Below are positions 59,254 through 64,000 of a stretch of DNA of 64,000 nt, piece after piece. Origin of the DNA: G965220825 sp965220825 (lineage in GTDB: Bacteria; Pseudomonadota; Alphaproteobacteria; UBA828); the NCBI GenBank assembly GCA_965220825.1, contig OZ244839.1, positions 3,100,001-3,164,000 on the forward strand. Direction: 5' to 3'. The notes under the pieces are model-generated. The model saw only the letters and a program-made list of their open reading frames with translations, searched no databases and was not told where the DNA came from. Made by a program: the position numbers and the translations under genes. The first letter of the stretch is position 1. The number at the start of each line of letters is the position of its first letter.

Positions 59254-60306
59254 TCAGGTCGAGATCATCTTCTTTTCGACGCCGACTCCCGCCTCCACCG
59301 CGCGTTGATATTCCAGCGGGACGGTCGCCGAATCCTGGATCGCGATACCGGTGGAGTCGAAAAGCGTGATCTCGTCGTCGCTTGTCCTGCCTTCTGCCCG
59401 GCCGCAGATAACGGCGCCGATCTCGCCGGCCACGTCGTCCGCGCCGATCAGCCCCTCGCGGATCGGCACGTTGATCTCGCCGTCGGGGACGCATTGGCGG
59501 ATGTCGTCCACGAAGATGTGCGCGCGTGCCGTCAGTGCGCTTTCCAGCTCCTGATTGCCGGCGAGGTCGGAGCCAAGGGCGGCGATATGAGTGCCGGGCG
59601 CGATCCAGTCGTTCCGCACCACGGGCGCGGCACCGGTGGTGGAGGTGACCACGGCATCGGCGCCTTGCAGCGTCTCCTCCAGGTCGGTGGAGGGCTTGAG
59701 TGCGAGCCCGGGATGGCGTGGCGCTTCGCTCTCCATCAGGGCGTCGAGGGTGGCCCGGGTGCGGCTCCAGATGCGAACCTCCGACCACGCCCGCACGCTC
59801 GCACAGGTCCTGAGCGCGCCGATGCCCACATCGCCGGCGCCTACCAGGGCGAGGACCGAGGCGTCTTCGCGCGCGAGCCAGCGGATGGAAACCGCGGCCG
59901 ACGCGCCGGTGCGCATCATGGTGTGGTAGCTGCCATCGACAATGGCGAGGGGGAAACCGGTTTCGGGCTCCGTATAGACAAGGATCGAAAAGACCGTCGG
60001 CAAGTCGAACTTGGCCCTGTTGTGCTCGCGGATGGAGACCCATTTGCAGGCCGCCGCCTCCGAGACACCCGCGCCCGCCGGCTCCTCGATATAGGAGGGC
60101 ATGACCTCCCATTCGCCGGGATATTTGTCGAGCACGATATGGCCCTTGGGCTCCAGATAGCAGCGCCCCTCGCCATGCCGGCGGAACGCCGTCTCCACGC
60201 AGTCCACATACTCGCCGGGTTCGAGCAGGCCGATCATGTCGCTCCGGCCCAGGATCAAGGTCTTGCGGTTGCGCCAACTGGTCATGGTTCTGCGATGCTC
60301 CTTCAT
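59254..60306 (-). CDS. Ornithine cyclodeaminase / mu-crystallin family protein
   Basis: This NAD(P)-binding protein has 350 residues. The substrate region has DGSYHTMMRTGASAAVSIRW (normally TxxRTGAxSAL), the cofactor fold LALVGAGDVGIGALRT, and VVTSTTGAAPVV and HIAALGSDLAGNQELE downstream. Family members include ornithine cyclodeaminase, alanine dehydrogenase and opine or ketimine reductases, so the reaction is open. ATG 60306 overlaps the stop of the upstream molybdoenzyme by four bases, supporting this start and a common operon. Confidence 0.83.
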   Translation of the reverse strand: MKEHRRTMTSWRNRKTLILGRSDMIGLLEPGEYVDCVETAFRRHGEGRCYLEPKGHIVLDKYPGEWEVMPSYIEEPAGAGVSEAAACKWVSIREHNRAKFDLPTVFSILVYTEPETGFPLAIVDGSYHTMMRTGASAAVSIRWLAREDASVLALVGAGDVGIGALRTCASVRAWSEVRIWSRTRATLDALMESEAPRHPGLALKPSTDLEETLQGADAVVTSTTGAAPVVRNDWIAPGTHIAALGSDLAGNQELESALTARAHIFVDDIRQCVPDGEINVPIREGLIGADDVAGEIGAVICGRAEGRTSDDEITLFDSTGIAIQDSATVPLEYQRAVEAGVGVEKKMIST

Positions 60307-62657
60307 GCCCTTGCCCGGGACGTTGCGTCCCCCTCGGCGTGCCGCAAGGCGCGCCAGACCGCCTCGGGGGTCGCCGGCATGTCCGGTGCGGCGGCACCCG
60401 CGGCGCGGAGTGCGTCGGCGACGGCGTTCATCACCGCGGCCGGCGCGGCGATCGCCCCGGCCTCGCCGCATCCCTTCACGCCGAGTGCGTTGGTCTCGCA
60501 GGGTATCACGGCGAATCGCCCCGCAGGGAGCGGCAGGTCGCCGGCCCGCGGCAATGCGTAGTCCATGAAGGAACCGGCGAGCAGCTGGCCGCTCTCGGCG
60601 TCGTATGCCGCATGCTCGGCAAGCGCCTGCCCGATGCCTTGCGCGATGGCGCCGTGGCGCTGCCCTTCCACCAGAAGCGGGTTCAGGAGCCGCCCGAAAT
60701 CGTCCACGGCGACATAGCGGACGATCCGCACGGCGCCGGTCGCCCGGTCTATCGCCACCTCGCAGACATGGCATCCGTTGGAATAGGTGGACTCGTGGGC
60801 GGTATGGTACACCGCGCCGTCGAGCGCGCCCGCCTTCGCCTCGGCACGGCAGGTCGGATCGAACGATGCGCGCACCGCCTCGGCGAAGCCTACCGTCCGA
60901 TTGCTGCCCTTCGCCCGGTACCGCCCATCGGCGAAGGTCACGTCTTCTTCGTCCGCTGCCAGCAGAAAGGCGGCGATGGGGCGCCCGCGCTCGGCGGCCT
61001 CGTCCGCCGCGCGGAGCACCGCATTGCCGCCGATGGGGAGCGACCGGGAGCCGCTGGTGCCCCGTCCGTGAAGGATCGACGCGGTGTCGCCCTGACGGAC
61101 CCTTATATGCTCGCGTGCAAGACCCAGCCGGCTTGCGACGATCTGGGCGTAGGCGGTCTCGTGCCCCTGGCCGGTGGACTGGCTGCCGACGAGCAGGGTT
61201 ACCGTGCCGTCCGGGTCGAAACGGAGCGCGGCCCACTGATCCCGGTTCCCGCCGCACGGGTCCACATAGAAGGCAAGGCCGATGCCGCGGAGCACGTCCG
61301 CCCCCGCGGCCGCCCCCGCCGCCGCGCGCCGCCGCGCCCGCGCCTGTTCCCACCCGCTTTCGGCGCAGGCGGTCTCCAGGATGGCGGGGAAGTCTCCTGA
61401 ATCGTAGGTCTGGCCCAGTGCCGTCCCATAGGGCATGGCGGTGCGGGGGACGAGGTTCCGGCGGCGAAGCTCGGCGGGGTCGAGGGCGAGCGCATGGGCC
61501 GCCTCGTCGATCAGGCGCTCCAGGAGGAAGACGCTCTCCGGCCTGCCTGCACCGCGGTAGGCGTCGGTCGGTGCGGTGTTGGTGTAGGCCGCGCGCACGC
61601 GGACGTGAATCAGCGGCGTGCCGTAGGGGCCGGCCAGCGCCCGCGCGCCGCCGGCGGTGGGGATGAACGGCCCGAACTGCGAGGGGTAGGCGCCGAGATT
61701 GGCGATGCTTTCGACCTTGAGCGCGACGAACCGCCCGTCTCCGTCGAGTCCGAGGGTCGCGCGGGAGACCGTATCCCGCCCCTGATGGTCGGTCGCCAAG
61801 GCTTCGCCGCGGCTCGCGACCCATTTGACCGGGCGTTCGAGGATACGGGCTGCGAACAGCACGAGCGCATGTTCCGGATAGACTGGAAGCCTGACGCCGA
61901 AGGCGCCGCCCACATCCGGTGTCACCACGCGGACCCGCGATTCCGGGACCTTGAGCACCTCGCGCGCCAAAAGGCTCCGGACCATATGGACGCCCTGCGT
62001 ACCGGTTTCCAGGATGTAGACGCCGCCTTCCATGCGCCCCAGCGCGACACGGGGCTCCATGGGACAACCCGCAAGCCGCCGGTTGCGGACCTCGAGCGTC
62101 GCGCAGTGCGCGGCACCAAGGAGCGCCTCGTCCACGGCCCGGCGGTCGCCCTTTTCCCAATCCACGCAGAGATTGCCCGGTGCGTCGGCATGGAGGAGGG
62201 GTGCACCGGGTGTCAGCGCGTCCGCTGCGTCCGTCACCGCCGGCAGCGGCGCGTAGGAAACGCGCACCGCCTCCGCCGCGTCGCGGGCGGCCTCGGGGTT
62301 CTCGGCGGTCACGAAGGCCACCGGGTCCCCCACCATGCGCACGATCCCGTCCGCGAGGACCGGGCGGGCAGGGGCAGCAGAGGGCGTGCCGTCGGCATTG
62401 TCCGGGCGGTTCGGGCAGGGAATGGGCCCCATGTCCGCCGCTGCGAGGTCCGCCGCCGTGAAGACGGCGCAGACCCCCGGCAGGGCCGCCGCGGCCTCCG
62501 TCTCGATGGCGCGGATGCGCGCATGGGCGTGGGGCGAGCGAACCATGTGGCCGTAGACCTGGCCTTCGAACACGATATCGTCGACATAGCGGCCCCGGCC
62601 GGCGAGGAGGCGGTCGTCCTCCTTCCTCCGCTCCGCCGCGCCGATACCGAACGCCAT
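60303..62657 (-). CDS. Xanthine dehydrogenase/CoxL-family molybdopterin-binding subunit
   Basis: This large subunit of a molybdenum hydroxylase has 784 residues. Conserved parts are YVDDIVFEGQVYGHMVRSPH (N-terminal a/b hammerhead), VTPDVGGAFGVRLPVYPEH, AYRGAGRPESVFLLERLID (form II type, not the CO dehydrogenase Cys motif), GSQSTGQGHETAYAQIVA, and the active-site glutamate in KGCGEAGAIAAP. The partner subunits for FAD and 2Fe-2S are absent from both sides, which is unusual. The start ATG 62657 has GGAGAAGGGA just upstream. It is coupled to the ornithine cyclodeaminase homologue; substrate probably an N-heterocycle or aldehyde. Confidence 0.87.
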   Translation of the reverse strand: MAFGIGAAERRKEDDRLLAGRGRYVDDIVFEGQVYGHMVRSPHAHARIRAIETEAAAALPGVCAVFTAADLAAADMGPIPCPNRPDNADGTPSAAPARPVLADGIVRMVGDPVAFVTAENPEAARDAAEAVRVSYAPLPAVTDAADALTPGAPLLHADAPGNLCVDWEKGDRRAVDEALLGAAHCATLEVRNRRLAGCPMEPRVALGRMEGGVYILETGTQGVHMVRSLLAREVLKVPESRVRVVTPDVGGAFGVRLPVYPEHALVLFAARILERPVKWVASRGEALATDHQGRDTVSRATLGLDGDGRFVALKVESIANLGAYPSQFGPFIPTAGGARALAGPYGTPLIHVRVRAAYTNTAPTDAYRGAGRPESVFLLERLIDEAAHALALDPAELRRRNLVPRTAMPYGTALGQTYDSGDFPAILETACAESGWEQARARRRAAAGAAAGADVLRGIGLAFYVDPCGGNRDQWAALRFDPDGTVTLLVGSQSTGQGHETAYAQIVASRLGLAREHIRVRQGDTASILHGRGTSGSRSLPIGGNAVLRAADEAAERGRPIAAFLLAADEEDVTFADGRYRAKGSNRTVGFAEAVRASFDPTCRAEAKAGALDGAVYHTAHESTYSNGCHVCEVAIDRATGAVRIVRYVAVDDFGRLLNPLLVEGQRHGAIAQGIGQALAEHAAYDAESGQLLAGSFMDYALPRAGDLPLPAGRFAVIPCETNALGVKGCGEAGAIAAPAAVMNAVADALRAAGAAAPDMPATPEAVWRALRHAEGDATSRARA

Positions 62658-62744
62658 TCCCTTCTCCGTCAATGTGTTTGCGTGCGGGTAAGATAGCGGA
62701 TAGACCGGTGTTGCGCTTCGGTCGGGCTGCGCGAGAGGGGGCGG

Positions 62745-64000
62745 GTGCGCGGGAGCGAAGATAGCTGCGACGTGATCGTGGTCGGCTGCGGTATCGCCGG
62801 CCTCAGCGCCGCCGTCAGCGCGCAACAGGCAGGTGCGCGGGTGATGCTTCTGGAGCGCGCGCCGCGCGAAGATCGCGGCGGCAACACGCGCTACACCGAA
62901 TCCTTCTGGCGCATGCAGAGCCCCGACGCCGTCTCCGAGGACTTCGAGGAGCGCTTCGCCGAGAATGCCGGCGGTTATCTCGATCCGGAGATCGTGAAGG
63001 AGTCGGTCAAGCCCTATGCGGAATGGCCCGGCCTCCTGCGGGCGCTGGGCTTCATCGATCCGGAGCTGGTGACGGCGCTCGCCGAGAACGCCCCGCCGAC
63101 GCTCCGCTGGCTCACCGGATTCGGGGTCGATTTCGACTTCCTGCCCAACTATTTCCTCACCGAGAGCACGACCCGGATGGCACCGGCGGGCGGCGGCCTT
63201 GCGCTGGTCGAGGCGCTCGCGGCCCATGCGGAATCCGTGCCTCACGCCATCACGATCCATTACGAGACCACCGCGCGCCGGCTGATCCAGGACGATGAGG
63301 GCCGGGTGGAGGGGATCGAGGCCGTCGGCGCCGGCAACAACACGGTGCGCTTCCGGGCGCGGGCCGTGGTGCTGGCGTCCGGGGGCTTCGAAGGAAACCC
63401 GGAAATGCTAAGCCGGTATCTCGGGCCTCAGAGCCAGTTCATCCGCCCCGTTGCCAAGGGTGGCTATTACAACAGGGGCGAGGGCATCGAGATGGCGCTC
63501 CGGATCGGGGCGGCGCCCTGCGGCGACTATGGCAGCTTCCACGCCCAGCCGGTGGATCCCAGGTCCGGCCGGCATGAGCCGGTGGTACTGAGCTATCCCT
63601 ACGGCATCCTGGTGAACCGCGCCGGCGCGCGCTTCGTGGACGAGGCGCCCGCAACGGTGGATGCGAGCTACGAGGCCGTGTCGCGGGCGATTATGGCCCA
63701 GCCGGAAGGGATCGCCTTCGCCATAACGGACGCGCGGCTCGAAGACGTGCCCAACTGGCGCAAGTCGGTGCGGACGGACCGGCCGCCGGTGGAGGCGGAG
63801 AGCCTGGCCGGCCTCGCGGAGGCGCTCCGCGTCGACGGCGAGGGCCTGGCGCGGACCGTGGCCGCATACAATGCCGCCTGCCCGGGCGAGGACGGTTTCA
63901 GACCCCTCGCGCTCGACGGGCTGAGGACGGAGGGGCTCGCGCCGCGGAAGTCCAACTGGGCGAGGCCGCTGGATCGCGCGCCCTTCCGCGCCTGGCCGAT
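62745..64000 (+). CDS. FAD-dependent TcuA/fumarate-reductase-like dehydrogenase (3' truncated by window edge)
   Basis: The frame opens at GTG 62745 (VRGSEDSCDVIVVGCGIAGL) and runs without a stop to the right edge, about 418 residues. The FAD fold GCGIAGLSAAVSAQQAGARV is followed by LLERAPREDRGGNTRYTESF, which is very like tricarballylate dehydrogenase TcuA, and by VVLASGGFEGNPEMLSRYL. The Rossmann and capping domains are visible; the FAD-binding C-terminus is cut off. It is divergent from the CoxL-type operon, 87 bases between starts, and could act on the same pathway. Confidence 0.82.
   Translation, partial: MRGSEDSCDVIVVGCGIAGLSAAVSAQQAGARVMLLERAPREDRGGNTRYTESFWRMQSPDAVSEDFEERFAENAGGYLDPEIVKESVKPYAEWPGLLRALGFIDPELVTALAENAPPTLRWLTGFGVDFDFLPNYFLTESTTRMAPAGGGLALVEALAAHAESVPHAITIHYETTARRLIQDDEGRVEGIEAVGAGNNTVRFRARAVVLASGGFEGNPEMLSRYLGPQSQFIRPVAKGGYYNRGEGIEMALRIGAAPCGDYGSFHAQPVDPRSGRHEPVVLSYPYGILVNRAGARFVDEAPATVDASYEAVSRAIMAQPEGIAFAITDARLEDVPNWRKSVRTDRPPVEAESLAGLAEALRVDGEGLARTVAAYNAACPGEDGFRPLALDGLRTEGLAPRKSNWARPLDRAPFRAWP

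Noticed and set aside
1..64000. CRISPR array or cas genes
   Set aside because: No regularly spaced short repeats were noticed and no Cas-like protein was recognised.

Overview
The window is a GC-rich bacterial chromosome segment that looks alphaproteobacterial. Three features suggest this: the gene order miaB-phoH-ybeY-corC-lnt followed at a distance by metK-trmB, a DinB polymerase with an N-terminal zinc ribbon, and the ribosomal/translation block rpmI-rplT-pheS-pheT-lepA. No species is assigned. Most genes are intact, close-packed and coupled by ATGA or GTGA stop/start overlaps.

Layout. Positions 1-5043 hold the tail of a penicillin-binding protein, cobB (cobalamin) and a SCO-type copper chaperone on the minus strand, then an amidohydrolase and dinB. 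Positions 5044-6248 are poor in genes, with one small hypothetical gene. Positions 6249-11186 carry an FAD oxidoreductase convergent with an arginine deiminase set (YfcC/ArcD-like carrier, arcA, arcC). Positions 11271-12558 hold an IS481-type insertion sequence with a duplicated left end, sitting directly against the promoter of rpmI-rplT-pheST-lepA (12635-18572). tRNA-Ser(GGA), dadA and a cytochrome P450 follow. Positions 22138-26827 encode a complete ABC importer of the urea/amide/branched-chain amino acid class. After a 51-bp relic of the same insertion sequence come an M20 hydrolase and an alpha/beta hydrolase, and divergently a three-gene rearranged glutamate-synthase-like complex (29203-34601).

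Positions 34639-42590 are metabolic: a short AT-rich insert with a zinc-ribbon membrane protein, a LarA-type racemase with an MFS transporter, a CmcJ-like enzyme, a molybdopterin oxidoreductase and an aldo/keto reductase. The minus-strand valine-degradation set (41688-44930) follows trmB and metK. Positions 46871-50472 form an accessory island between metK and lnt: a transposase relic, a palindromic repeat, a VapBC-type toxin-antitoxin pair whose ribosome-binding site lies inside a hairpin, and an AbiE-type pair whose toxin gene carries a frameshift. The housekeeping run lnt-corC-ybeY-phoH-miaB follows. The window ends with an acetoacetate-decarboxylase-like protein, two envelope polysaccharide genes, an ornithine-cyclodeaminase/CoxL-type molybdoenzyme pair, and a truncated TcuA-like flavoprotein.

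A recurring theme is nitrogen and amino-acid salvage: an amide/urea-type importer, arginine deiminase, D-amino-acid dehydrogenase, an M20 amidohydrolase, a split glutamate synthase, valine degradation and an ornithine cyclodeaminase homologue. The features most worth a second look are the three-gene glutamate-synthase-like complex with two TIM-barrel domains, the metK-lnt island, the palindromic repeat shared by two loci 36 kb apart, and the hairpin that buries the Shine-Dalgarno sequence of the antitoxin gene.
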